Of a DNA stretch of 64,000 nucleotides, positions 19,526-29,347 are shown piece after piece. Each line of letters opens with the position of its first letter. Position 1 is the stretch's first letter. Below the pieces are notes generated by a model. It saw nothing but the letters and a program-made list of their open reading frames with translations. It did no database searches and was not told the DNA's origin. This DNA is from Haematobacter genomosp. 1 (GTDB taxonomy: Bacteria; Pseudomonadota; Alphaproteobacteria; Rhodobacterales; Rhodobacteraceae). The DNA lies in contig NZ_NIPW01000011.1 in assembly GCF_002196855.1 (NCBI RefSeq), positions 124,001 to 188,000 of the forward strand. Direction: 5' to 3'. The translations under genes were made by a program, and so were the position numbers.

Positions 19526-19546
19526 TTGATTGACTATTCAATCATG
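19526..19546. promoter_or_regulatory. BetI operator between choX and betI
   Basis: Inverted repeat TGATTGA (19527-19533) and TCAATCA (19538-19544) with a 4-bp spacer. The whole TTGATTGACTATTCAATCA closely resembles the BetI box known from enterobacteria (TTGATTG, short spacer, TTCAATA). It sits between divergent choXWV and betIBA and would let one repressor control uptake and oxidation together. Confidence 0.85.
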
Positions 19547-19584
19547 ATGCGCGTAGTTGTACGCCGGTGAGCAGAGGTGTCAAC

Positions 19585-20160
19585 ATGCCGAAACGTGGAA
19601 TGGAGCCTATTCGAAGGGCCGCGCTGGTAAAAGCGACCATAGCGGAGATCGGAGGCGTAGGGGGGCTCGACGCGACCGTGGCGCAGATCGCGCGGCGGGC
19701 GGGCGTCTCCTCGGCGCTGGCGCTCCATTACTTCGGCAGCAAGGAGCGGATCTTTCTCGCCGCCATGCGGTTCGTGCTGACCAGCTATGGTGTAGAGGTC
19801 CGCGCGGCGCTGGCCGGGGCTGATGCGCCGCGCGCCCGGCTGGACGCCATCGTCTCGGCCGGTTTTTCGCCGACGAGCTTTCAGCGTGAGACGGTGAATG
19901 CCTGGCTGAACTTCTACGTGCTCGCTCAGAACAGCGCGGAAGCGCGGCGCCTGCTGAACATCTACCGTCGTAGGCTGCATTCCAACTTGCTGCGTGAGCT
20001 GCGGCCGCTGGTGGGTGAGCGGGCGGAGGAAGCGGCCTATGCCATCGGCGCGATGATCGACGGGGTCTATCTGCGCGAGGCGCTGGGCGAAGGGACGCCT
20101 GACGGGGCGGAGGCGACGCGGGCCGTCATGGGGCATCTGGAAAAGGAGATTGCAGGATGA
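19585..20160 (+). CDS. betI: Choline-responsive TetR-family repressor BetI
   Basis: 191 residues from ATG 19585. The N-terminus [19 protein letters not shown] matches BetI orthologues, which favours this start over an in-frame GTG at 19567. The TetR helix-turn-helix is [21 protein letters not shown] at about 30-50, shown here in two halves: [11 protein letters not shown] and [10 protein letters not shown]. It represses bet and cho genes until choline binds. First gene of betIBA; its stop overlaps the betB start (ATGA). Confidence 0.95.
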   Translation: MPKRGMEPIRRAALVKATIAEIGGVGGLDATVAQIARRAGVSSALALHYFGSKERIFLAAMRFVLTSYGVEVRAALAGADAPRARLDAIVSAGFSPTSFQRETVNAWLNFYVLAQNSAEARRLLNIYRRRLHSNLLRELRPLVGERAEEAAYAIGAMIDGVYLREALGEGTPDGAEATRAVMGHLEKEIAG

Positions 20161-21608
20161 GGGCACAGCCCCAAGCAAGCCATTTCATCGACGGCGCCTT
20201 TGTCGAGGATACCTCGGGCGCGCCCGTCGATGTGATCTATCCGGCAACCGGCGAAGTCATTGCCCGCCTGCATGAGGCAACGCCCGCGATCCTCGACCGC
20301 GCGCTGAATGCCGCGCGGCGGGCACAGCGCGACTGGGCCGTGCTCCGCCCGGTGGAGCGGGGGCGCATCCTCCACCGCGCCGCACAGATCATGCGGGAGC
20401 GGAATCGCGCGCTTTCCGAACTGGAGACGCTGGATACGGGCAAGCCCATTCAGGAAACCCTCGTCGCCGATGCGACGAGCGGGGCGGATGCGCTGGAGTA
20501 TTTCGCGGGCCTCGCACCGACCGTGACGGGCGAGACGATCCCGCTCGGGCAGGATTTCGTCTATACCCGGCGGGAGCCGGTCGGGGTCTGCGTCGGCATC
20601 GGCGCATGGAACTACCCCACGCAGATCGCCTGCTGGAAGGCCGCACCCGCGCTGGCCCTTGGCAATGCGATGGTCTTCAAGCCCTCCGAGACGACACCGC
20701 TTGGCGCGCTGAAACTGGCGGAGATCCTCATCGAGGCGGGCCTGCCGCCCGGCCTTTTCAACGTCGTGCAGGGGCGGGGCGCGGTGGGGGCTGCGCTGGT
20801 GACGGATCCGCGGGTGGACAAGGTTTCCCTGACCGGCTCCGTCGCGACGGGCGCCAAGGTCTATGCCGCGGCGGCGGAGGGTATCCGCTCCGTCACGATG
20901 GAGCTGGGCGGGAAATCCCCGCTCGTGGTGTTCGAGGATGCCGACCTGGACAGCGCGGTCGGCGCGGCGATGCTGGGGAATTTCTATTCCTCCGGCCAGA
21001 TCTGCTCCAATGGCACGCGGGTCTTCGTGCAGAAATCCGTGCGAGAGGCGTTTCTCGACCGGCTTGTGCGGCGGAGCAGGGCGATCCTGCTCGGCGATCC
21101 GCTGGATGAGGCGACGCAGATGGGGCCGCTCGTCTCGCAGGCCCAGTTCGACAAGGTGATGGGCTATATCGCCCGCGCGGAGGCGGAGGGCGCGCAGCTC
21201 GTGACCGGCGGGCGGCAATGGGGCAATGCGGGGCTTTTTGTGGAACCGACCGTCTTCGCCGGGGTCACCGACGGGATGACGCTGGCGCGGGAGGAAGTCT
21301 TCGGCCCCGTCATGGCTGTCCTGGACTTCGAGACGGAGGAGGAGGCGCTCACCCGCGCCAATGCCACGCCCTATGGTCTTGCGGCGGGGGTGTTCACCGC
21401 CGACATGACGCGGGCGCACAGGATGGCGGCGGGGTTCGAGGCAGGCACCTGCTGGATCAACGCCTACAACCTGACCCCGGTGGAGGCACCGTTCGGCGGC
21501 ATGAAGCTCTCCGGCGTGGGGCGGGAGAACGGCCGCGCGGCAGTGGAGCATTATACCCAGATCAAATCCGTCTATGTCGGGCTCGGACCCGTCGAAGCCC
21601 CGTATTGA
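20157..21608 (+). CDS. betB: Betaine aldehyde dehydrogenase
   Basis: 483 residues, usual length. NAD(P)-dependent oxidation of betaine aldehyde to glycine betaine. The aldehyde dehydrogenase features are the cofactor region PWNYP-like [30 protein letters not shown], the general-base Glu in [11 protein letters not shown] (about 247-257), and the nucleophile Cys in [14 protein letters not shown] near residue 283. It overlaps betI by four bases and precedes betA, as in other bet operons. Confidence 0.95.
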   Translation: MRAQPQASHFIDGAFVEDTSGAPVDVIYPATGEVIARLHEATPAILDRALNAARRAQRDWAVLRPVERGRILHRAAQIMRERNRALSELETLDTGKPIQETLVADATSGADALEYFAGLAPTVTGETIPLGQDFVYTRREPVGVCVGIGAWNYPTQIACWKAAPALALGNAMVFKPSETTPLGALKLAEILIEAGLPPGLFNVVQGRGAVGAALVTDPRVDKVSLTGSVATGAKVYAAAAEGIRSVTMELGGKSPLVVFEDADLDSAVGAAMLGNFYSSGQICSNGTRVFVQKSVREAFLDRLVRRSRAILLGDPLDEATQMGPLVSQAQFDKVMGYIARAEAEGAQLVTGGRQWGNAGLFVEPTVFAGVTDGMTLAREEVFGPVMAVLDFETEEEALTRANATPYGLAAGVFTADMTRAHRMAAGFEAGTCWINAYNLTPVEAPFGGMKLSGVGRENGRAAVEHYTQIKSVYVGLGPVEAPY

Positions 21609-21621
21609 AGGAGAGCGCATT

Positions 21622-23331
21622 ATGACCGGCGGCATTCCGGGCGGTGTGGGTGGCCGTTTCCTGAAGAACGGCGACGGCGGTGAGACGGCGGATTTCGTCA
21701 TCGTGGGCGCGGGTTCCGCCGGCTCCGCCATGGCTTACCGGCTGTCTGAGGCGGGGGCGAGCGTCATCGTGATCGAGTTCGGCGGAACCGACGCCGGGCC
21801 GTTCATCCAGATGCCCGGCGCGCTGTCCTACCCGATGAACATGTCGCGCTATGACTGGGGGTTCCAGTCGGAGCCGGAGCCGCATCTGGCCGGGCGCAAG
21901 CTTGCCGTGCCGCGGGGCAAGGTGATCGGAGGCTCGTCCTCCATCAACGGCATGGTCTTTGTGCGCGGTCATGCGAAGGACTTCGATCACTGGCGCGATT
22001 CCGGCGCGGACGGTTGGGCCTATGCCGATGTGCTGCCCTATTTCCGCCGGATGGAGACATGGCACGGCGGAGAGCCGGACGCGTTCCGGGGCGCCTCCGG
22101 CCCGCTGCATGTCACGCGCGGGTCTCGGGAAAACCCGCTGTTCGACGCCTTTGTCGAAGCGGGTGCCGAGGCGGGATATCCCGTGACGGCGGACTACAAC
22201 GGCCGCCAGCAGGAGGGGTTCGGCGCGATGGAGGCGACGATCTGGCGCGGGCGGCGCTGGTCGGCGGCGAATGCCTATCTGAAACCCGCCCTGCGCCGTC
22301 CCAATGTCCGGCTCGTGCGGGGCTTTGCCCGGCGCGTGGTGTTCGAGGGGCGCCGTGCGGTGGGGGTGGAGCTTCAGCGCCATGGACGCACGGAAGTGAT
22401 CCGGGCGCGGCGGGAAGTGGTGCTGGCCGCCTCCTCCATCAATACGCCGAAGCTGCTGATGCTCTCCGGCATCGGGCCTGCTCCGGCGCTCTCGGCCCTC
22501 GGCCTGCCGGTGGTCGCGGACCGGCGGGGGGTGGGGCAGAACCTCCAGGATCACCTCGAGATCTACATGCAATATGCGGCCGCCCGGCCCATCACGCTGT
22601 TCCGGTACTGGAACCTGCTGGGCAAGGCCTATGTCGGGGCGCGCTGGCTTTTCACCCGCACCGGGCCGGGGGCGTCGAATCAGTTCGAGGCCTGTGGCTT
22701 CATCCGTTCAGCCGCCGGGGTGGATTATCCCGACATCCAGTACCACTTCCTGCCGCTCGCCGTGCGCTACGATGGCAAGGCGGTTGCGGAGGGGCACGGG
22801 TTTCAGGTCCATGTGGGGCCGATGCGGTCCGGCAGCCGGGGGGAGGTCACCCTGCGCTCCGCCGACCCGGCGGAACCGCCTCGCATCCGCTTCAACTACA
22901 TGTCGAAAGACGAGGACTGGCGCGACTTCCGCAGGGCCATCCGGCTCACCCGCGAGATCTTCGGCCAGCCCGCCATGACCCCCCATGTGAAGGCGGAGCT
23001 GCAGCCCGGCCCGGCCGTGGACAGCGACGCGGAGCTGGACGCCTTTCTGCGCGCGCATGTGGAAAGCGCCTATCACCCCTGCGGCACGGCGCGGATGGGG
23101 CGGGCGGAGGATCCGATGGCGGTGGTGGACCCGGAGTGCCGGGTGATCGGTGTGGAGGGGCTGCGCGTTGCCGACAGTTCCATCTTCCCGCGCATCACGA
23201 ACGGCAATCTCAACGCCCCGTCGATCATGGTCGGGGAAAAGGCCGCGGATCACCTGCTGGGCCGGGTGCCCTTGCCGCCCTCCAACGCGGAACCGTGGGT
23301 AAATCCCGCGTGGCAGACATCCCAGCGGTGA
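21622..23331 (+). CDS. betA: Choline dehydrogenase (GMC oxidoreductase)
   Basis: 569 residues. FAD-dependent, membrane-associated oxidation of choline to betaine aldehyde. The FAD-binding glycine motif [18 protein letters not shown] is near residues 24-41, the GMC signature [14 protein letters not shown] near 104-117, and the C-terminal active-site His in [10 protein letters not shown]. Start at 21622 follows AAGGAGAG; the roughly 23 residues before the FAD motif are longer than in many BetA proteins. Last gene of betIBA. Confidence 0.93.
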   Translation: MTGGIPGGVGGRFLKNGDGGETADFVIVGAGSAGSAMAYRLSEAGASVIVIEFGGTDAGPFIQMPGALSYPMNMSRYDWGFQSEPEPHLAGRKLAVPRGKVIGGSSSINGMVFVRGHAKDFDHWRDSGADGWAYADVLPYFRRMETWHGGEPDAFRGASGPLHVTRGSRENPLFDAFVEAGAEAGYPVTADYNGRQQEGFGAMEATIWRGRRWSAANAYLKPALRRPNVRLVRGFARRVVFEGRRAVGVELQRHGRTEVIRARREVVLAASSINTPKLLMLSGIGPAPALSALGLPVVADRRGVGQNLQDHLEIYMQYAAARPITLFRYWNLLGKAYVGARWLFTRTGPGASNQFEACGFIRSAAGVDYPDIQYHFLPLAVRYDGKAVAEGHGFQVHVGPMRSGSRGEVTLRSADPAEPPRIRFNYMSKDEDWRDFRRAIRLTREIFGQPAMTPHVKAELQPGPAVDSDAELDAFLRAHVESAYHPCGTARMGRAEDPMAVVDPECRVIGVEGLRVADSSIFPRITNGNLNAPSIMVGEKAADHLLGRVPLPPSNAEPWVNPAWQTSQR

Positions 23332-23334
23332 GCC

Positions 23335-23745
23335 TCAGGTGTGCAGTCGGCGGCCTCCGGCGGAGGCGAGCTCCAGAAGGCTCATGTCGAGGCGTCGGTT
23401 GAACCGGCGCAACTCGCTCAGCACCATGGTCGGGGCGGGCAGCGGGTCAGTCACGGCGACGACGGAGCCCCGATAGTTGCACCGATCCAGCAGGCGAACG
23501 AGATCGACGATATCGAACTGGCGGGCGACGATGGGGGACAGGATGCAATCCGGCGCGATGCGGCGGACGAATTCCGGGCTGATCGTCGTGAACCGGCAGT
23601 AGATCATGGAAACGCCGCCGGGGAACTGCTGGATGAGCGGTGCGAGCGAGGGGCCGGGCTCAACCAGCAAAAGCCGATCGGATTCGGGTCCGATCGCGTC
23701 TTTTGGCTGCTTGAGCCAATCAGGCGCCGCGGACAGGCAGCTCAT
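23335..23745 (-). CDS. Hypothetical protein, possibly receiver-like fold
   Basis: 136 residues, cytoplasmic. DRLLLVEPGPSLAPLIQQF near residue 22, PDCILSPIVARQFDIVDLV near 65 and GSVVAVTDPLPAPT near 92 alternate hydrophobic strands and helices in a way that recalls a response-regulator receiver domain, but the phosphorylatable Asp is not evident. Convergent with betA (3 bp between stops) and divergent from phoR by 207 bp. No family recognised; a link to phosphate sensing is only positional. Confidence 0.6.
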   Translation of the reverse strand: MSCLSAAPDWLKQPKDAIGPESDRLLLVEPGPSLAPLIQQFPGGVSMIYCRFTTISPEFVRRIAPDCILSPIVARQFDIVDLVRLLDRCNYRGSVVAVTDPLPAPTMVLSELRRFNRRLDMSLLELASAGGRRLHT

Positions 23746-23952
23746 TCGAAAGTTACCATGTCATCTGCCCTGCCAAAAGACTGCACATCCAAAGGTTTAA
23801 ACCCTTGTGTGGGTCACACGCAAAAGTATTCTCGATAATGTGAGCGATACAAGCAATTTCTGAGCGGAGATGTTCGGGAGCGACTTGCGATGTCGATTCG
23901 CGCGCGTCACACAGGCGTGAGCGTCGTTTAAAGCAGCGAAAGGATTAAAACA

Positions 23953-25014
23953 ATGAGCAGCGCGACGGCGGACGAGGCCCTGAAATCGCTGGTCGCGGGC
24001 GTGCCGATTCCCCTCCTGCTGATCGATGAGGCGGACCGGATCCTGGCCACCAATGACGCGGCGGTCCGCCTGTTCGGGCTGGCGGTCGAGGCGCGTCATT
24101 ACCTCACCGTGATCCGGCAGCCTGCCGTGACGAGTTGTATCGAGGCCACGCGCCGGACCGGGCGGGAGACACAGGGCCGAATGCTCATCGCCGGTCCGTC
24201 GCTCGACCGCTCGTTCCGGGTGGTGACCACGCCCGTATTGGACAGGCGGGTGCTCGTCTCGCTGGAGGAGATCACGGATGTGGAGCAGGCGAGCCGCATC
24301 CGGCGCGACTTCGTCGCCAATGTCAGCCATGAGATGCGCACGCCGCTGACGGCGCTTCTCGGCTTCATCGAAACACTTCGCGGGGCGGCGCGGGATGACG
24401 CGGCGGCGCGGGAGCGGTTCCTGTCCATCATGGCGCGGGAGGCGGAGCGGATGAACCGGCTCGTCGCGGATCTGCTGTCGCTCACGCGCGTGGAATCGGA
24501 GGAGCGCGTCCGGCCGACCGCACCGGTCGATCTCGCCGCGCTCGTGCGTTCCGCGGCGGCCAGCCTCCGGCCGGTGGCGGAAGCGGCGGGCGCGGAGATC
24601 GAGCTGACCGGCGCCGCCGAGCCGCTTACCGCGCCGGGAGACGCTGACCAGCTGACGCAGGTGCTTACCAACCTCATCGAGAACGCGCTGAAATATGGCG
24701 GCCCGGGTCGCGTGACGGTGGCGCTTTCGGGCCAGTCGCGCGACCCGGTGCTGAAAAGACCGGTTGCGCGGATCGACGTGATCGACCGGGGAGAGGGGAT
24801 AGATGACCTCCACCTGCCGCGCCTGACAGAGCGGTTCTACCGTGTGGACAGTCACCGCTCCCGCGAGAAGGGCGGGACCGGGCTTGGCCTTGCGATCGTG
24901 AAGCATATCGTCAACCGTCACCGGGGCCGCCTGAAGATCGAAAGCCGGAAGGGGGAGGGAAGCCGATTCACCGTCCTGCTGCCCAGATCAGACAGCATGG
25001 AACCGGAGAGCTGA
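23953..25014 (+). CDS. phoR: Phosphate-type sensor histidine kinase, soluble
   Basis: 353 residues. PAS-like N-terminus (about 10-105, with VPIPLLLIDEADRILATNDA), HisKA with FVANVSHEMRTPLTALLGF (phospho-His near 126), then HATPase_c with the N box NLIENALKYGG, G1 DRGEGI and G2 GTGLGLAIVKHI. No membrane helices are present, unlike E. coli PhoR, so it must sense phosphate status through the Pst-PhoU complex or inside the cell. Located two genes before pstSCAB-phoU-phoB, so its response regulator is very probably PhoB. Confidence 0.9.
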   Translation: MSSATADEALKSLVAGVPIPLLLIDEADRILATNDAAVRLFGLAVEARHYLTVIRQPAVTSCIEATRRTGRETQGRMLIAGPSLDRSFRVVTTPVLDRRVLVSLEEITDVEQASRIRRDFVANVSHEMRTPLTALLGFIETLRGAARDDAAARERFLSIMAREAERMNRLVADLLSLTRVESEERVRPTAPVDLAALVRSAAASLRPVAEAAGAEIELTGAAEPLTAPGDADQLTQVLTNLIENALKYGGPGRVTVALSGQSRDPVLKRPVARIDVIDRGEGIDDLHLPRLTERFYRVDSHRSREKGGTGLGLAIVKHIVNRHRGRLKIESRKGEGSRFTVLLPRSDSMEPES

Positions 25015-25046
25015 GAGGGCGTTATCTCAAATTGGGGAGAGTTCGC

Positions 25047-25376
25047 ATGTCCATCATCCGAAGCAGCCTGCTTGCCGCCACCCTGATCTTCAGTCCTGCG
25101 ATCCTTGCGGCGCAGGCCGCCGTGGAGACACCGAAGGTCGGCACGGCCGGAGAGTGCGAGGGCGGTGTGGCACAACCGGCAACGGGTGTGGCGCAGGGGC
25201 CATCCAGCGGCACCGCACCGGGGAATGCCGGTTCTACGGGTTGGAGCGGCGGTACGGGCGGCTCCAATACCGGAACGGTGCCTGCGGGCGCTTTGCCGGA
25301 ATCGAAAACCTGGCAGCCGAAGACCGCCTCCGGGTTAGACCTCATGGGCGTCAAGAAGGTTGCGCCTGACTGCTGA
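25047..25376 (+). CDS. Small secreted Gly/Ser-rich protein
   Basis: 109 residues. Signal peptide MSIIRSSLLAATLIFSPAILA, then a low-complexity mature region rich in Gly, Ser, Thr and Pro (STGWSGGTGGSNTGTVPAG) and two cysteines (GECEG and the C-terminal DC). Start has GGGGAGAG upstream. It lies 32 bp after phoR, probably co-transcribed. No family recognised; function unknown. Confidence 0.7.
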   Translation: MSIIRSSLLAATLIFSPAILAAQAAVETPKVGTAGECEGGVAQPATGVAQGPSSGTAPGNAGSTGWSGGTGGSNTGTVPAGALPESKTWQPKTASGLDLMGVKKVAPDC

Positions 25377-25567
25377 TCGAACGGATTGGTGTGGAAACGG
25401 TGCCCTCGGGGGAGCGGCTTAAAAACCTGCTGGTTTCCGCGCCCTTCATGAAGAATACCCCTGTCCGGTAAACCTCGCGGAACCGGGTTCAGAGGGAGTG
25501 GGTCTCCCCCGTTATTTCGTGGGTCGGGGGACCCGCCTGTGCCAGAACGCTCCCCTGCTTTTGGCGA

Positions 25568-25600
25568 TGTCATGAAACTGTTACTCTTGTGTCACATAGT
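25568..25600 (+). promoter_or_regulatory. PHO box before pstS
   Basis: Three direct repeats in exact 11-bp phase: TGTCAT (25568), TGTTAC (25579) and TGTCAC (25590), with AT-rich spacers. This is the PhoB-binding architecture (CTGTCAT plus 4 bp, repeated). It lies about 85-115 bp before pstS, the right place for activation of pstSCAB-phoU-phoB under phosphate starvation. The rest of the 25377-25681 gap holds no gene that I can see. Confidence 0.82.
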
Positions 25601-25681
25601 GGTCGCATCCTGGTCTTAGGAGACCTGCGGAAGGTCGCTTCACGGCGGTCGCCATATTGATCGGGCTAACAGGAGTTTTCC

Positions 25682-26707
25682 ATGTCCATCGTCCGTAACA
25701 CTGCCTCCGTCGTCGCGATAATCGCGGCCGGGGCTTGTGCCGCCTCCGCACGTGATGTCGTTCAGGTGGCCGGATCCTCCACCGTTCTCCCCTATGCGTC
25801 GATCGTGGCCGAGGCTTTTGGCGAGAACTTCGACTTCAAGACCCCGGTCGTGCAATCCGGCGGTTCTTCCGCAGGCCTGAAGCAGTTCTGCGAGGGCGTG
25901 GCTGACAATACCATCGACATCGCCAACTCCTCCCGTCCGATCCGTCCGGCCGAGGTCGAGACCTGCAAGGCCAACGGCGTGACCGAGATCATGGAAGTGC
26001 GCATCGGTTACGACGGGATCGTTTTCGCCTCCGACCGTTCCGCGCAGGACTTCGCCTTCACCCCCGCCGACTGGTACAAGGCACTGGCCGCGCAGACCTT
26101 CGTGGACGGCAAGCTGGTTGCCAATACGGTTTCCAGCTGGGATCAGGTCAACCCGGCCTTCGCCAAGCAGGAGATCGTGGCCTATGTCCCGGGCACCAAG
26201 CACGGCACGCGGGAGGTCTTCATCGAGAAGGTCATCCAGGAGGGCTGCGAGGCCACCGGCGCGCTGAAGGCGATGACGGATGCCCTTGGCAAGGATGAGG
26301 CGCTGAAGGCCTGCACCACCCTGCGCACCGATGGCCGCTCCGTTGACATCGACGGCGACTATACCGAGACGCTGGCCCGCATCCAGTCCAACAAGGCCGG
26401 GATCGGCGTGTTCGGCCTGTCGTTCTACGAGCAGAACACCAATACGCTGAAGGTCGCCACGATGGACGGGATCGTTCCTTCGGTGGAATCGATCTCCACC
26501 GGCGAATACCCGGTTTCCCGCCCGCTGTTCTTTTACGTGAAGAAGCAGCACATCGGCCAGATCCCCGGCCTGCTGGAATTTGCGGAGTTCTTCGTCTCGG
26601 ACGACATTGCGGGTCCGGGCGGTCCGCTCGCGCAATACGGGCTTGTGCCCGATCCGAAACTGGCCGACACGCAGGCCGCCGTCGCGTCCCAGGCGGCGAT
26701 GAACTGA
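25682..26707 (+). CDS. pstS: Phosphate-binding periplasmic protein
   Basis: 341 residues. Signal peptide MSIVRNTASVVAIIAAGACA, then DVVQVAGSSTVLPYASIVA; the GSSTV and SGGSSAGLKQF loops form the phosphate site, and SSRPIRPAE and GTREVFIEKV continue the PstS pattern. Captures inorganic phosphate for PstCA. First gene of the pst operon, behind a PHO box; length and blocks fit the alphaproteobacterial PstS type. Confidence 0.95.
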   Translation: MSIVRNTASVVAIIAAGACAASARDVVQVAGSSTVLPYASIVAEAFGENFDFKTPVVQSGGSSAGLKQFCEGVADNTIDIANSSRPIRPAEVETCKANGVTEIMEVRIGYDGIVFASDRSAQDFAFTPADWYKALAAQTFVDGKLVANTVSSWDQVNPAFAKQEIVAYVPGTKHGTREVFIEKVIQEGCEATGALKAMTDALGKDEALKACTTLRTDGRSVDIDGDYTETLARIQSNKAGIGVFGLSFYEQNTNTLKVATMDGIVPSVESISTGEYPVSRPLFFYVKKQHIGQIPGLLEFAEFFVSDDIAGPGGPLAQYGLVPDPKLADTQAAVASQAAMN

Positions 26708-26765
26708 CACCCGGACAGGGCGGCGCGAGCCGCCCTCCTTCCTTTCAGAGGCTCGAACGCGCGCC

Positions 26766-27977
26766 ATGTCCCTCCCCTGGATTATCCTCATCGTGCTGGC
26801 CCTCGCCGCGGCGGGCTTTCTGCTCGGCCGCGGTCGGGCGTTGAGCAGTCCCGACTCCCGGATGCTGCATTCGCTACCCGCCTTCCACGGCTGGTTCGTG
26901 GCGCTGTCCACCGCTGTCCCCGCGCTGCTGTGGCTGCTGGTGGGGCTGCTGGCGCTTCCCCTGCTGGCGGCGGGCGACGGGGCGCGGGGGCAGGGTTTCA
27001 CCGTCGTCGTGGTCATCACCGTCCTGCTCTCCCTTGCCGGTCTTGCCCTGTCGCTGAAGCGCGTCTCGCCTGACTTCCGCGCGCGGAACGTGGTGGAGCG
27101 GTTCTCCCTCCTCATGCTGATCCTCGCCTCCACGATCGCCATCCTGACGACGCTGGGCATCGTCCTGTCGATGTTGTTCGAGACGATGAACTTCTTCAGC
27201 CAATACCCCTGGCAGGACTTCTTCTTCTCCCTGACCTGGGCGCCCGCCTTCCACGGGCAGAGCCAGCTTGGCATCCTGCCGCTGCTGTGGGGCACCCTTT
27301 ACATTTCCTTCATCGCGCTGGCCGTAGCGGTTCCGATCGGGCTGTTCGCGGCGATCTACATGTCGGAATACGCCTCCAAGCCCTTCCGGTCGGTGGCCAA
27401 GCCGCTGATCGAGATTCTCGCAGGCATCCCGACCATTGTTTATGGCCTTTTCGCCCTGATCACCGTCGGGCCGCTGCTGCGCGACTGGATCGCCCAGCCG
27501 ACCGGGCTTGGCACGTCCGGCTCTTCGGTGATGACGGCGGGGCTGGTGATGGGGGTCATGCTGATCCCCTTTGTCTCCTCGCTCTCCGACGACATCATGA
27601 ACGCGGTGCCGCAGAGCCTGCGCGACGGCTCCTTCGGGCTTGGCGCGACGAAGTCGGAAACCATCCGGCAGGTCGTGCTGCCCGCGGCGCTGCCGGGGAT
27701 CGTGGGGGCGGTGCTGCTCGCCACCTCCCGCGCCATCGGTGAGACCATGATCGTCGTTCTGGGAGCGGGGGCGGCTGCGCAGATGTCGCTCAACCCGTTC
27801 GAGGCGATGACCACCGTCACGGTCAAGATCGTCAGCCAGCTGACCGGCGACACCGATTTCGCCTCGCCCGAAACGCTGGTGGCTTTCGCGCTGGGTCTGA
27901 CGCTCTTCGTGATGACGCTGGGGCTCAATGTGCTCGCGCTCCACATCGTGCGCAAATACCGGGAGCAATACGAATGA
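26766..27977 (+). CDS. pstC: Phosphate ABC transporter permease PstC
   Basis: 403 residues. An N-terminal extension of about 130 residues with extra hydrophobic helices precedes the usual six-helix permease, which begins around ERFSLLMLILAS. The EAA loop is SLRDGSFGLGATKSETI, followed by AIGETMIVVLGAGA. E. coli PstC is about 320 residues; long N-terminal regions are common in alphaproteobacteria. Overlaps pstA by four bases. Confidence 0.93.
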   Translation: MSLPWIILIVLALAAAGFLLGRGRALSSPDSRMLHSLPAFHGWFVALSTAVPALLWLLVGLLALPLLAAGDGARGQGFTVVVVITVLLSLAGLALSLKRVSPDFRARNVVERFSLLMLILASTIAILTTLGIVLSMLFETMNFFSQYPWQDFFFSLTWAPAFHGQSQLGILPLLWGTLYISFIALAVAVPIGLFAAIYMSEYASKPFRSVAKPLIEILAGIPTIVYGLFALITVGPLLRDWIAQPTGLGTSGSSVMTAGLVMGVMLIPFVSSLSDDIMNAVPQSLRDGSFGLGATKSETIRQVVLPAALPGIVGAVLLATSRAIGETMIVVLGAGAAAQMSLNPFEAMTTVTVKIVSQLTGDTDFASPETLVAFALGLTLFVMTLGLNVLALHIVRKYREQYE

Positions 27978-29335
27978 CCGACGCAACCGCCGGATCGACG
28001 CCCGCGCCGCGCCGCGAGAGCACCCAGCGTTCCCTTCTGAAGCAGGATGCGCGGACGCGCCGCCGGAACGCGGCGGAGGCGCGGTTCCGCTCCTATGGCC
28101 TCATCGCCTGTCTGCTGGGCGTGCTGGCGCTTGTCGGGCTGCTGACATCCGTGCTCGGCAATGGCCTTTCCTCCTTCCGCCAGACCTATGTCGAACTGAC
28201 GGTTCATCTTGACGCCGACAAGCTCGACCCTTCGGGGGCGCGCGACCCTGCCGCCATCGCAAAGGTCACGACCTTCGGTTATGCGCCGCTGATCGAGCGG
28301 GCGATGCGGGAGGCGCTGGCCGCTCGCGGCATCGCCATCGACGGGCTGTCGGAAAAGGAAGCCGCCGGCATCATTTCCCGAGACGCCGCCGCGCAGCTCC
28401 GCAACCATGTGCTCGCCAACCCGGAGGTCATCGGCACCGACGTGTCCTTCGACGTTCTCGCGAACGGGCGCATCGACGGCTATATGAAGGGCCGCGTGAC
28501 GCGCGAGACGGCGGAGACGGACAGCATGGTCACACCGGGGCAGCTGCAGCTCGCCGCCGCGTTGCGCGATGCAGGGCTGCTGGAGTTGAAGTTCAACCCC
28601 TCCTTCATCACCGGCTCCGACGCCTCCGACCAGCGCCCCGAAAGCGCCGGACTGGGGATCGCGATCTTGGGCTCGCTCTACATGATGCTGATCGTGCTGG
28701 TGCTCGCCCTTCCCATCGGTGTCGCCGCCTCCATCTATCTTGAGGAGTTCGCGCCGAAGAACCGCTGGACCGATCTGATCGAGGTCAACATCTCCAACCT
28801 CGCCGCGGTGCCCTCCATCGTGTTCGGTATCCTTGGCCTTGCGATCTTCATCAACTTCGTCGGCCTGCCGCAATCCGCGCCCATCGTGGGCGGTCTGGTG
28901 CTGACCTTGATGACGCTGCCGACGATCATCATATCCACCCGGGCGGCGCTGAAGGCCGTGCCGCCCTCCATCCGCGATGCGGCGCTCGGGGTGGGCGCGT
29001 CCCGGATGCAGGCGGTGTTCCACCACGTCCTTCCGCTCGCCATGCCGGGGATCCTCACGGGGACGATCATCGGTCTGGCGCAGGCACTGGGTGAGACCGC
29101 GCCGCTTCTGCTGATCGGGATGGTGGCCTTCGTACGGGACTTCCCGGCAGCCCCGCCGGAAGGGCTTTTCGATCCTGCCTCCGCCCTGCCGGTGCAGGTG
29201 TTCAACTGGACCCAACGGGCGGACCCCGCCTTCGTCGAGCGGGCCTCGGGCGCGATCATCGTGCTCCTCGCCTTCCTGCTCGTGATGAATATCGTGGCCG
29301 TCGTGCTGCGTCGGCGCTTCGAACGCCGCTGGTAA
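27974..29335 (+). CDS. pstA: Phosphate ABC transporter permease PstA
   Basis: 453 residues. A charged cytoplasmic N-terminus and one helix lead into a large periplasmic DUF3333 region (about 60-220), then the permease core with the EAA-type loop SIRDAALGVGASRMQAVFHH and LAQALGETAPLLLIGM. Pairs with PstC in the membrane. The DUF3333 insertion is usual in alphaproteobacterial PstA. Start overlaps pstC stop (ATGA). Confidence 0.93.
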   Translation: MTDATAGSTPAPRRESTQRSLLKQDARTRRRNAAEARFRSYGLIACLLGVLALVGLLTSVLGNGLSSFRQTYVELTVHLDADKLDPSGARDPAAIAKVTTFGYAPLIERAMREALAARGIAIDGLSEKEAAGIISRDAAAQLRNHVLANPEVIGTDVSFDVLANGRIDGYMKGRVTRETAETDSMVTPGQLQLAAALRDAGLLELKFNPSFITGSDASDQRPESAGLGIAILGSLYMMLIVLVLALPIGVAASIYLEEFAPKNRWTDLIEVNISNLAAVPSIVFGILGLAIFINFVGLPQSAPIVGGLVLTLMTLPTIIISTRAALKAVPPSIRDAALGVGASRMQAVFHHVLPLAMPGILTGTIIGLAQALGETAPLLLIGMVAFVRDFPAAPPEGLFDPASALPVQVFNWTQRADPAFVERASGAIIVLLAFLLVMNIVAVVLRRRFERRW

Positions 29336-29347
29336 CGGAGTAAGCTC

